Of a stretch of DNA of 64,000 bases, positions 18,948 to 32,300 are shown one piece after another. The notes beneath the pieces are model-generated. The model was given only the letters and a program-made list of their open reading frames with translations, made no database searches and was not told the origin of the DNA. Positions within the stretch are counted from its first letter, which is position 1; the number at the start of each line of letters is the position of its first letter. The stretch is from Cheilinus undulatus. Its lineage: Eukaryota > Chordata > Actinopteri > Labriformes > Labridae. The DNA lies in NCBI RefSeq assembly GCF_018320785.1, contig NC_054869.1, forward strand, positions 16,440,698 through 16,504,697. The letters run 5' to 3'. The translations under genes and the position numbers were made by a program.

Positions 18948-19850
18948 TCTCTAAAAAGCAGGGAACAACTGTACTCACTGGATGGGTTTTTCTGTCATAA
19001 TCCTACCACTTTCTACGGGGGATAATAGAAAGGGAGAGATGAATTAGGTCATTGTACCATCTGTAGTTTATGGCTGTGGCTGCTATCACCTCTGCTAATG
19101 TCATCCGCACTGAGATGGTGTGATTTACTGGTTCACAGACGTGCAAGTCAATGACAACGCGGACGCAGACTAGCACTCTCACTTCCCCACCGGGTCCGTC
19201 CCCTCCCCCCCTGTGGGAGATCTGTCCACTTCACTTCAACGACTGAACTTAACACACAGAGAGCATCTAAAAGAGTCCGACCGCATCCCTCCACTCACAC
19301 TGAGAGAGTACATCTCGGTTCAGGAGGAGTAGAAAAGGGGAAAATAAATCAATACAGTTGGCTGAGGTTTGTCCTCTTGCCCTTTGATGCCTCTGCGTAA
19401 ACACACAGAGACACTTTGCAGGCTTGAACTCGCACTCAGAGACACTCCATTTTCTCGCCCTTTCAGAGGTAAACAGCACTAGTACACACTGAAGAGTTTA
19501 CAAAAGCAGAGATAAAAGCCCCAGTGTGCTCTGTGTGTGGATGGCAGCTAAAAACGACAAGAAAGCATGCGGCCTGAGAGAAGAATGTCTGTGTATGACT
19601 TTGCCTGACATCTCTAAATCTGGTGGATTTTTTAAGAGGCTTGGGGGCCCGGCAGGATTGAGGTCAGCAACCACAAGGTCAGCTAAAATTCCACAGAAGT
19701 ATATTAAGACATCCATCTGGCACAGCTAGGAGGTACATCATATTATGGGAATCAAATAGATGTTTTCAGGGGCTATATATTTAGTGAATCAACCCAAAGA
19801 AACAACATCCATGGTGGAAAAATGTCCCCCTATTAGGAATATGTCATACA
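18948..19850. other. Intergenic sequence between dpysl2 and adra1a
   Basis: No exon or transposon recognised. A GC-richer patch lies at 19140-19220. The gene on the left ends by about 14090 and adra1a (minus strand) ends near 19835-19858, so the two genes are convergent. Confidence 0.5.
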
Positions 19851-19852
19851 AA

Positions 19853-19858
19853 TTTATT
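19853..19858 (-). terminator. adra1a: Candidate adra1a polyadenylation signal
   Basis: AATAAA on the minus strand, about 540 bases beyond the adra1a stop codon. It would give a 3'UTR of roughly 0.55 kb. It is the first canonical hexamer I noticed in the right orientation; use is inferred. Confidence 0.4.
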
Positions 19859-20395
19859 ATAATGTGACACTGAGGTACACAAGGTCCTTTAAATGTGTAC
19901 AAAGTACACAAACAATATTTAACAACAGGAACAGCATTATAGGCAAACTTTGGAGACAATAGGAGCACCACTGACCAGCATTTTGGAAACATTTGGTAAA
20001 CTCATGCAATAAAAAAACCTTTCTGTATACATTTTTACACTGTGAACCTGCTCTTTTGTTATAAAATATGTAAACATTGAAGATATTTTGGTCTCTTCAG
20101 GCCCGCGTAAAAGGATATTAACAGTCTTTTCTTATTATATTCAGCTACCACAAACTATGTTCTGCAAAAGCTTCTTTAAAAGAGGCCATATTTTTAAAGG
20201 TTTGGACATTTTGTAGCAGAATTTTGACCGTCTTAATCCTGGAAAATGACATTAAAGCTGAAATGTTTAAATTTCAAAGCAGCCGCCACTCAAACAAAGC
20301 CGATCCTTTGTGATATAAACTGAGAAAAGCTACGTATATTCTCATCTGTGACCTTGAAAGGGGAGTCATGACTAATGGATGAAGGATTACAGTAG

Positions 20396-23300
20396 CTAGA
20401 CAGGCTCTCCTTTCTCTGACAGTGACAGTTGGTGGATTTTAATGGTGGGAACAGGAGGGGGCTGGGCACAGTCCGAGTCCTGCGTGGTGGTCTCGTCTCC
20501 GAGGATGCAGCAGCATGTCCAATTAAAGCTTTTACTGCAGAGTTTGGCCACTTTGTCCCTGCTTGTCTCAGACGGTCCGGACCCTCCCGTGTGTCCTCCG
20601 GAAAAGACCCTCCACTCCCTGCTGTCCCTGGAGGATGGGGATCTGGACAGAGCCATAGAGGAGGAGGGGCTGAGACGACATGTAGCCCCTCTGCTGTCCA
20701 GGCCCAGAGAGAGAGACTGACTCTGACCCTGTGTTTGACCTTGACCTGCACTCAGATGATGATGCTGTGATCTGGGAGTTATTCTCAGACAGTGGACTCC
20801 CAGTAAACTCTGGAAGGCTTTCTTAAACTCCTGGTTGGAGCACGGGTAGATGATGGGGTTAATGCAGCTGTTGAAGTAACCGAGCCAGAAGGTGATCTTG
20901 AAGACCGTGTCTGAGGGTCTGTATGCCGGAAACAAGGAGCCTGCAGGACAATAGAAACACAGGGGCAATTAGCAAAACAGCAGAGAGAATAACATCCCAT
21001 GAAAACCTCAAAGGTAACATGTTTACAGCTATGATAGCTGCTCTGTGAAGGTGCAGTCACAACAGGAGACAAATGTTTTATCCAACCCCAGAAATTTGGC
21101 TTAAGAAGTACAAAGTTATATCAAAGTTAAGAGTCTTTAAGTTTTCAAAAATTGAAGATATTTATCATCACTATATATGGATGTACAAAAGTGAAAAATA
21201 TTTGATTTAAATGGATGATATTGAATAAAAAATAGTTATCAATACAAAACTTAATTAAACATCTATTTATTTTTCCTGTAAGAGCAGTTCTGACTATTTA
21301 CAATGGCTGCCGGAGGTGTAGCAATGAACTCAGGTGTGGCCTCTAGTATAGCGGCAGTTTTATCAGAACTGGACCACATTTCTTTATTAAAACAAAAGCA
21401 AAGAGTCACACTGAAAGCTTCTCTTGTTTTTGCACTTCTTCCGACTGGCCTTGGTATGATTTTAGCCACCAACAAGCTCCACTGTTTATAAACTACTGCA
21501 GCAGCTGCATGCACAGCTCATGCCACTGCTGGAGCTGTGCATGCCTACTACATCATTTTGCCAAATCACTCTAATTGATCCGTTATGAATGTGATGGACA
21601 GAAAGTTCATCCAATCAACTTCTTAAAAAATTTGGAAAATCCCTGCCCTTTCAAATGCTTTGTATTAGAGGTTTGCCAGATGAATGTGATGAATTATATC
21701 CTGTGCAGTGGAGATATGAAACAGTCTATCTGGCATGTTGGGTTACACTGTTGAGCTGAGTGGTTTTGTTCCCATAGCTATCAAAGCAAGCTAAATGATA
21801 GCTCTGTAGACCTGAAATGCACTGTGGGTATCAGACTATCTATTATCAGAGCTTGACAGCCATCCAACAAGCAGCATTACTATAAAATGTGTGTTGTTGT
21901 TGAATTCTTTTTACAGAATGATTGACACTGTACTACTTCAGGGACAGGGCTTTTCTGTGGGCTGGTGACTGTTTGTAAAAAGAGTCTAATTTGGGGAATT
22001 TTGCATCCTTCTCCAGCTGCTCTTTTCTCTCCTGTCTTTTCTTGAAACCGCTTTTGTGTTTTCACAGCATGACTGCTCGCTTGGCTTGCCTTGCAGGTGT
22101 GTTCGTCTTGTCAGTTTTGACAGATTCTGTGTTTTACAAGGCTGGAGACTTGCTGTCTTGTCACATGATCAAATAAAGACTTGAAATTGGACAACAACAT
22201 TCACATGTTACTCAGCAATCATCGCTGCATCTGTTCATGAAAAAATACCAAAGAAATTAAGAAGCAAATAATTTGATTCTGTAATATTCAACAGTTTGTT
22301 AAGAGATTTTTTAAACAATATCTAGAATAAACCTATTGTTTTCCTTCCCTCTCACTAATTTTTGTAACACCATAAAGGAGATGGCTTGACACATTTGAGT
22401 GTAAATTTACACCAGATTGTATCACTCTAAAGCCCAGTTCAGACCAAAGATTTGTGACTAGACAAGATGGTTTCAAAACATCCCTGCCAGGGTGGATAAT
22501 TTGGCACCTGCCACCAGCCAAATGCAAATACTTATGAGCTGTGTTGGGTGAGTTTGCTGAACTGACCAGCCCTTGGGGCAGGTAAATAAGCTGACTGACC
22601 TAATAGAGTGATCCCCGCTTGTTCCTTTGTTAGCAAAGCCGAGCGGACCTACATTCTTACTGACCAAAGAAACCTGCCTTCACCTCCCTGTTTCAGAGCA
22701 AATGTCAAATGTTTACAGGCCGCTGTGTGCTGGGGTGGCTTGACCCTGTATCATATGAGACCAGATCTCCACTGCAACTGGTGTATCTGCTAAAGATATG
22801 TTTGAATCAATGTCTTGCTTGTCACATGTCCATGGTAGTTAGAGGGATACTTCAACATTTTGGCAAATTCAATGGCACAATAAATGTTTGCATGGTGGAA
22901 TACAGGACAAGCTTGTTGAAAATCAAGTTCAAAATGAGCATCTGTTTAGGTCATTTATGCACCAGTTAAAGCCTATAATTTGAATACTATAAGCTTTGAT
23001 TATTATATTATACCATATTAAATTATGCTGCCATTTTAAACAAGAATGGATGGTAAAACATTTTTTGTGGCTCGAAGATTTTTGAAATTTAACTTATAAA
23101 AAAGTTAAATTCCAACCCTGGTCCATGCCTACAGTGGCAGCGGTCTAAACCGAGCCACTGCAGCTCGAGTCAAGCCGTCTGATAAAGACGCCTGTTCCTC
23201 AAGACGCAGAGCGCTACTAGCAGGATGCTGCAAGCAGATAAATGTGAAGAAGGGGGGATCTCCGTTTGAAAGGTTAAAAACACCAAGTCATGACAAAGTC

Positions 23301-26300
23301 ATGCCAGGAATTTTAGAAATGATTACATCATCTTTTTCACACGAAAACTTCAGCCGATAAACACTCCGGTCTCCTACACATCATGCTCCAATGCACAGCT
23401 GATGGAGGAGTCAGGGGTGTTAACAGGCTGAACTTTCTGTGTGAAAACTTAAAAAAAAAAAAAGATAGCTGTAATCATTTCCAGGAAGCAGATCGATGTG
23501 AAAAACGGGAAATAGAAGTGTCGTTTTGAAAAGGCTCCCATCAGGTATCTTGAGAAAGATGCATTTTTCAAGAAATATTGGCACATTCCCACTAGGGGCC
23601 CCAATGAATCCATACTGTCTACTTTATGTAAAGTTGTGGCTCTGATTTTCTTACATAAGACCCCAAAAATCCTAGCTCTGAAGCTTTTATAGATCTTTAT
23701 TTCCAGTGGCTTCAGTTTTTGTGGTTGTGGTTACATCACTTGTGTATCTCAAACCCCTTTTTATGAAGCATCCATTAAATATTTAAGTTCTGAAATCTAA
23801 ACAGAGGTTTAGAAATACTGGAAAAAAAAAATCAGTTTTAGTTAAAGATCGAGGTTTTGTTTCAAATATCACAGTACTAAGTTTACTTTGTCTCGCACAA
23901 GACTTTAACATCAGACCTGTGGTCAAACAAAATGAGTTTCCCTGTTGGCTTTGCATGACTCTTAGATTAACCACTCAATAGTGAGGATGTTCCAACTTGA
24001 AAAGATTTCTGTTAGTCATTGGATGCTGGTTTAGCTCAGAGGGGAGAGCAGGCACCTGTGTACAGAGTCCTTAATGCACTGGTCCTGGGATCAATTCCAG
24101 GTTTTCACAGTACATGTCTTCCCCCACTCTCTCTCCCCATAGTTCCTATCTGTCTTCAGCTTAAGAAAGATGTTGCATTCATTTAGTAGACATTTTTATC
24201 CAAAGCAACTTACGTCAGGGACAGGTGGTCCTGGTGTTAAGGACCTTGCACAAGGGTCTACAGTAGGCACTCTGAGGCTCTGGCTGGGACTTGAACCCCA
24301 AGTCTCACTACAGTCAACAATGTAAACCACTGAGCAATCCAGCCACCATAGCCTGTCCTGGCCTGAAAATAGTCTCAAAACAAGATTTCTGTTCATCACA
24401 AGATATATATCATCTGAGATACATAGCTTTAAAGGTTATAACTCTTTAAAAGTGTTAATGTATTAAAGTCTATGATAGTTTAATGATGTTGGCATTACCT
24501 GGTGTGAGTTTGATTGGCTTTAAACCAGCAGATTCATATGAAAATTTAAGCTCCTTTGTTGTGAGTGGACTCTATATTTTCTTTTTTCACACTTGAGATT
24601 TGTTTGATCTTATTTATTGATTTTTGTGTGCTGTAGCTCTTTGGTCAGCAGCAGCAGTTTCAAACATAATTCAGAAATTCAAAAAAATAAAATGAAAAAT
24701 ACATGAAAAAAACAAACAAAAAAAATACATGTGCCTGTCAATCCCTGATGGAGCTGCACCTCATTAGAGCAGCAGTTTACTGCTCGCTGTTAAAGCTTGA
24801 TTGATTCCCCGAGTTCCAGAGCAACTTAAAAGAGGCAAACAGAGCAAAGTGTTATGTAAGCCTGTTGAGAGCGGATGAGGAGATTCACTGTATGTGAATA
24901 TTTACAGAGCCTTATGTCTTTGTTTAGCCGTAACTTAGCTTAGCTGCTTGGCAGTACTGAAAACTCATCTCTCTTTGAACACAGTGTTTTACTCCATGGG
25001 ACATTAGCAGGGTAAACATTCAACTGACTAATTCAAGCTTTTATGAGATTCTCTACATCACATCTATGATCTTTCATGCCTTCAGGAGATGTTAGTACGG
25101 TCACTTGACATCTACCTTTAGCTAAAACTGAGATAACTGGACTGTCGTACGAATAAAGTTTCTTGTAAATACTAGGCAGCAAGTTATAAAAAGACATTAG
25201 ATGATTATAGTTGATATTTTATGGTTAATTTTAGTCACCATTTGATTCATGTAACTGGTATTTCATGTCAACACTATTCACTTAAAGAAAATGAAGTTAT
25301 TTTACTTAAAATGCCATTGTCTTGATTGAAATCTGCAACTGTTGCTAATAACATGTTAGTTAGCTAGCTGGTGGATGCCAATGTTAGCTAGCACACTAGC
25401 TTGCTATCAGTACAATATCAGCTGATCACCAATATGTGTTTACTGAGTGTGGGAAGTGTCCACTGTTTCACGCTGAATTCTTGGACAGTGTTGAGTGTGC
25501 CATTAGTACTACTGCATTTGAGTAAACTTCTTAATGTGACTGCACAGTGTACTAACCTATGTTCTCAAAATGTTTAGTATTTAGTGCAGAAATGTGCGAT
25601 TTGGGATACTCTGCAGGATTTGCAAGCCCTCCTGCTGTATTTGCTTGTGCACCATTTTTGCCAGACATCAGTCATCTGTATTTGGGTACAGTATGTTTTG
25701 TCATTCTCCATTAGAAACAAGAGCAGAAGCTAACTGTTCATGGTTATTTTTACGTTTGCCTTTTCCACTTGTCAAAAGTATGTCAATAGTCATAGTCTCA
25801 TAGTCTCATCTAAATTTAGCACAAAATGTAAGGAACTTCTTATTTGGTAGATTATTTCTTCATTGTAACAATGCTTCTTGACAATAAATCTTACACCGTT
25901 AGAAAGCCTGTATATTTCTCTTTTAAATGGACCCACATTTGTAAGGAGCATGCATCTTTGGATTGAACAGCAGAGCTGAGTATGTGGGTTGTGCTCATGA
26001 AAAATTTGCCAAATCTCCTCTCTCAACGTCAAACATCTTATTCTGTCATTGACTCTTGTTTGGTGGATTAGATGATTAAAGTCTGAAGAAACAAACAGAA
26101 GCCTCAGTAGTGTGTGGAAGAACCATAAACAGCCACAACAGCCTGGCACCTACTCCTCATGCTGGTCACCAGCCTGTTCACACACTGCTATGGGATGGCA
26201 TCACATTCTCGAAATACTAGTTACTGTGATAGTCTAATTGGCAGATAGGCCCAAAGCATAATGTTTTTTGCCATTCATGTGAATGCAACATCTGAAGAAA

Positions 26301-29300
26301 ACTAGGAGAGATATTCTTCAAATTCAGCACAAACATCCACGCTGACTTGAGGATGAACATATTAGATTTTGGAGGATAGAAGTCAAAGGTTGAGGTCATT
26401 TGACTTGTGACAGCAACAGCTTAAGAACAGGGAGGTCAACATCATTGTTTAGCCGGATGCTCAGTCCTTGCTTATAAAAAAACCATCCCACCCTTGTTCT
26501 TAAACCACCACTGAACTCTCACTGTCTGGCAACAGCATAGTCAACCTCATAGGCATATGCAACTGTTAGTAGTTGTAGTAACTTGTCATACGCAATTTAA
26601 GTCCTAATTTTTTGTTTCATATAATAGTATAAACACAGTAAATAAAGTCAGTCACCTCTCAACTGGATGGTCAGGTGTCTCGTGCAGTCACATGTCAATG
26701 TGTCCTCTGGCAAGATGCTTGCTGCATCAGTGGAGTGTGAATCTGAATAGATGCATATACATGGGCTAAGTTATTTCAGATGGTCACTAGCAGCTTTCAC
26801 TTCTGTGTTAAGACTGCACCGTTGTAAAGAGGGATATGAGCCAAGAGGCAAAGCTTAATATTTGCAGGCCAATCTACATCTCAACCCTCACCTGTGGTCA
26901 TGAACTCTGGGTAATTACGAAAAGAATGAGATTGCAGATAACGGATGAAATTAGTCCTCTCCAGAGGGTGGCTGGGCTCAGCCTTAGAGACAGGGTGAGG
27001 AGTTTAGACCTCTGGAGGGAGCTAAGAGTAGAATTGCTGCTCCTCCGCATCAAAAGGAGTCCATTGAGTTCCTCCCGGGTGCCTCCCTGTAGAGGCCTTC
27101 CAGGCAAATCAGGCTTGGAGGAGACCTCGGGGAAGACCCAGAATGCACTGGAGGGATTACATATCTTGGCTGAATGCCTCGGGATCCCCCAGAAGGAGTT
27201 GGAAAGTATAGCTGGGGAGAGGGATGTCTGGGTTGACTTGTTCAGGCTGCTGCCATGACCTGGCCCCAGATAGGTGGAAGAAGATGGATGGAGTAGAAAA
27301 ACGCTTATCTTTGAATTGTTTTCAGTAAATGTCTGTGCAAAATTGGGTTCAGTCTATCAAAAACATAAGAGACAACTTTGAGGTTGCACTGGTGATTCCT
27401 CTGGGCACTATGACTGCACTAAATCTCATTTCAAGTCATCCATTACAAATAAGATGTTTGACCAAAAGTTAAAAAAAAAAAGTTTAATCCCCCTTGTAAA
27501 ACTAAAAGGCAACTGGCTACTGCTGTAATCCCAAAAATTGAATTCATCCCCTTGGATGGGCCTGGCTCTAGGCATGGGCATAGTGGGGCAAAGCCCCCCG
27601 GAGTGCTCTGACTGCCCTGTCAAATTATCAGTTTTTCCTTATGTTCTTCTTGTTTTACTATCAGCATGGACTTCCTCATGCTTTTCTATGCCGCATTTCT
27701 TTTTGCAGAGCGTAAAACATGCAAACTCTAATTTAAAAACATACAAATCCACAGTCTTTGCACTGTTGTCATAAAAGTAAATGTTCGTAGCTGATTACCC
27801 ACAAAAATCTAGAAAATCAGGTCAGGTCCTTAGAGTACCCCATAATCAGTCTTGAAGCCTGGCAGTAAATGACAGGTCAACATTTCAAATGATATTCCCC
27901 AGTCAAAGCAGAGTTGAACCAAGTCTGCTCTGGGAATGTGATTATCTAAAACCCATCTAACAGTTTATGTACACTATATTGCCAAAAGTATTCACTCATA
28001 ACCTGACACGCCAGATGGATTTGTTTCACACATCCACCGGGAAAACCTCCAATAAAAAAGCGTTTGGCAAAGGGCAGAGGCTTTGAAAAAAACTCGGAGT
28101 GTGACTGGATGAAGTTCTGTCTGTCACATCTTTACGGGCAAATCAGAGCAACAAAACATGCGATGTTGTTGCCACTACCAAGGTGCGCGTGAGCAGCTAG
28201 CGAGAAACAAACTCCATATAGAACTACGTAACATGAACCATGGTGACTATAGATATGTGATGTCCTGTCACTTTCTACCGGGCCCAAACGGTTCAGACGT
28301 CTGCTTTGCAAAATTAATTCACTCACCCATCCAAATAATTGAAATCAGGTGTTCCAATCACCTCCATGGTCACAGGTGTATAAAATCAAGCACCTAGGCA
28401 TGCAGACTGTTTCTACAAACATTTGTGAAAGAATGGGTCACTCTCAGGAGCTCAGTGAATTCCAGCGTGGTACTGTGATAGGATGCCACCTGTGCAACAA
28501 GTCCAGTCGTGAAATTTCCTCGCTCCTAAATATTCCACTGTCAACTGTCAGTGGTATTATAACAAAGTGGAAGCGATTGAGAACGACAGCAACTCAGCCA
28601 CGAAGTGGTAGGCCACGTTGAATGACGAAGCGAGGTCAGCGGATGCTGAGGCGTAAAGTGCCAACTTTCTGCAGAGTCAATCGCTACAGACCTCCAAACT
28701 TCATGTGGCCTTTAGATGAGCTCAAGAACAGTGCGTAGAGAGCTTCATGGAATGGGTTTCCATGGCCGAGCAGCTGCATCCAAGCCATACGCCACCACTG
28801 GACTCTAGAGCAGTGGAGATGCGTTCTCTGAAGTGATGAATCGCGCTTCTCCATCTGGCAATCTGATGGATGAGTTTGGGCTTGGCGGTTATCAGGAGAA
28901 CAGTACTTGTCGGACTGCACTATGCTAAGTGTAAAGTTTGGTGCAGGGGGGATTATGGTGTGGGGTTGTTTTTCAGGAGCTGGGCTTGGCCCCTTAATTC
29001 CCGTGAAAGGAACTCTGAATGCTTCAGCATACCAAGAGATTTTGGACAATTCCATGTTCCCAACTTTGTGGGAACAGTCTGGGGATGGCCCCTTCCTGTT
29101 CCAACATGACTGCAGAGACTGAGAGCCAGGCCTTCTCGTCCAACATCAGTGTGTGACCTCACAAATGCACTTTGGGAAGAATGGTCAAAATTCCCATAAA
29201 CACACTCCTAAACCTTGTGGAAAGCCTTCCCAGAAGACTTGAAGCTGTTATAGCTGCAAAGGATGGACCGACTTCATATTAAACCCTATGGATTAAGAAT

Positions 29301-32300
29301 GGGATGTCACTTAAGTTCTTATGCGAGTCAAGGCAGCTGAGCGAATACTTTTGACAATATAGTGTACTTTATACCAGGCCAAATCTGTTCTCAGACCAGC
29401 CCAATATGATCACAACTTAACTGGTGATGCTAGCACGGCAATGATTATATCAGTCTGATTACCCAGGTTTGTAATGGTGAGTTTGGAGTCTTGGCTCTGA
29501 TGTCATCATTCCTCACAGATTACTTATACAGAAATAGAGTGACGGCATTTTAACTGCAGGTGAATGCTGGGGTGGTGGGACTGAAAGTTTTAGTGCAGCA
29601 CTGGACAGAGCATGAGACAGCACAATGACAGAGCAGAGGGAGAGACCGGAAATCTCTTAGTTTAAATAGACAGCCGTATTTGGAGGATACTTGATGTAGG
29701 AGATTGTGAGACATGCCAAGCATGAATCAGTGCAGCTCAAGTTGTCTGCCTGGACTAGCTGGCATTGCTCCATTTAGATCACGTTTTTAGAGCTGTATTA
29801 ACTTCCTGTTGAGTGTCTGCATGTACAAAAGAATCCAAATGTTGCTCTCATTTACATCCACTTAAGACAATTTAGTTTAATTGTTTCACCCAGTTTCCGC
29901 TTTAAAAAAAAAACCCTCCCTATCTTTCTCCGGGGTTAAAGATTTATTAAACTGCTGTCATAAATTAAACTGCTTTTGATTAGAGGAAGCGTTCACAGCG
30001 AGGAGCATGAGGTGGATCTTAAATGACAAAGCAGAGAAAACAGCTTAACTGGCCATTTACATGCAGACCTGTTTATCACTGAAATGTCTGTGACTCTTCA
30101 CGTACCCAGTAGCTGCCAGAGGAACAAAAAAATAATGAAATGACTAACCTATTATGTGGCTGCAGTAAATCTATCCACTGAAGCTATCTGTACTTTCCAG
30201 AGGTAAGAGCAGGGGGATGTCTGTTGAAATGCTTTAATGGGTGAGCTGTCACTGAAAGCCAAATCTGGGTTTAGAAAAAAATAAGATTCTGGTATAGATA
30301 TGGGTAGAAAGACGAGACAATCAGAGGAGATTGTTTGGTATCTGGTTGTGCAGGTTATACATTTTATCTCCAGCTGGACCAAAAAGAATAATAATTGTTA
30401 TACTACTGGAGTAAGGGTTGATGGAACTCTTACACTTTACAAAACTATGTGTTTACATCTCTGTTGTTGTAAAGACTCATATCAAAATGAATAATAAGTA
30501 TACTGATTGTCTATGACCTTTATTATTGTGTTGTTGTCATCTGAGCGACAAGTGACCCACATACACAGCAGAACTGAGTATGTGAGTTGCACCCATGAAA
30601 GATTTGACATATTTTCCCTGCCAATGCCAAAGCTTATACTGCCATTAACTCTTGTTTTGAGCTTCTGGTACCCCCAGGTCTTGACAATCGGGTGCCTTAT
30701 TGACACCTGTCATGTTCAGGGATATGTCCTCATTGGAGGTGATCTCAATGAAGAGAGATATCAAGATGAGATTCTGCAACCAGTGCCAATCCCATATCTC
30801 CACAGTCTGGGACTGAACGGGGTTTATCAGAGACTACCTCCAGAGTTTTGAGAGGAGAGGATGGAATAGCCTGCCAGCAATCCTGACCTCAACCCCATCA
30901 AACACTTGTGGGATCAGCTTTTGCATGCTGTTTGTGCCCGAGTGGCCAACACAACCGTAATTGGCTGACTTAGTACAATTGCTGATTGAAAAATGGGATG
31001 CCATCCCACAGCAGTGTGGGACCAGGCTGGTGACCAGCACGAGGAGGAGGTGCTAGGCTGTTGTGGCTGTGTGTGGTCCTTTAACACACTACTGAGGCTC
31101 TTGTTTTTAAATGAATAAATTGTTAAACTGCCCATATCTCTTGTTTCTTCAGACTTCAATCATCCAATCCACCAAACAAGAGTGAATAACAGAATAAGCT
31201 GTTGGCATTAAGAGAGAAGATTTGGCATATTTTGCAACTCACCAACTCAGGTTTTAAAAGGGAAATAAACAGGCTTTCCAATGGTAAGAATCATTGTCAA
31301 AAAAAAGAAATAATCTACCAAAGATGAAGTTCCTTACATTTTGTGCTAAATGTGGATGAGACTGTGAGACTATGACTATTGACATACTTTTGACAAGTGG
31401 AAAAGGCAAACGTAAAAATAACCATGAACAGTTAGCTTCTGCTCTTGTTTCTAATGGAGAATGACAAAACATACTGTACCCAAATACAGATGACTGATGT
31501 CTGGCAAAAATGGTGCACAAGAAAATACAGCAGGAGGGCTTGCAAATCCTGCAGAGTATCCCAAATCGCACATTTCTGCACTAAATACTAAACATTTTGA
31601 GAACATAGGTTAGTACACTGTGCAGTCACATTAAGAAGTTTACTCAAATGCAGTAGTACTAATGGCACACTGTCCAAGAATTCAGCGTGAAACAGTGGAC
31701 ACTTCCCACGCTCAGTAAACACATATTGATGATCAGCTGATATTGTACTGATAGCAAGCTAGCATGCTAGCTAACATTGGCATCCACTAGCTAGCTAACA
31801 TGTTATTAGCAACAGTGGCAGATTATAATCAAGACAATGGCATTTTAGGTAACATAACTTCATTTTCTTTAAGTGAATAATGTTGACATAAAATACCAGT
31901 TACAGGAATCAAATAGTGACTAAAATTAACCATTAAATATCAACTATAATCGTCTAATGTCTTTTTATAACTTGCTGTTAGAAAAGAAGTAGAAGAAATG
32001 TCTTGCCATTGCTGCACAATTAGCTTGCTAGCTTTGCTTGAATATTTGCTTTCATGATTAAATATAAAGCTGCATCTTGAAGGTGTTTTATTTTCATAAT
32101 AACACAAAGTGACTTGGAAATGGTCTTTTTTGTTTTTGTTTTTTGTCAGCCAAATCAGCTACATTGATGACAAGTTCAGCTAGCTCACACACAGCACTTT
32201 TATTCAATCATGTGGTAAATGGAATTATTCTTAAAAAGCACTTTTCTCGTTATCCACTCAAAGACCACCATGGGTCAACCTTACTCATTCACTTTTAGTG

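Noticed and set aside
20290-20770. Extra frames of 92 to 153 codons on both strands
   Set aside because: Shadows of adra1a exon 2, whose GC-rich tail keeps other frames open. Only the 20396-20940 minus frame matches the receptor.
24032-24100. tRNA gene
   Set aside because: A and B boxes are present, but there is no clean cloverleaf, and a SINE-type body follows. It is a SINE head.
25594-25803. 69-codon frame also present in reverse at 31254-31571, which could look like a conserved gene pair
   Set aside because: Both copies lie in the inverted-repeat arms. The identity reflects duplicated transposon 3' sequence, and the frame has no start context or homology.
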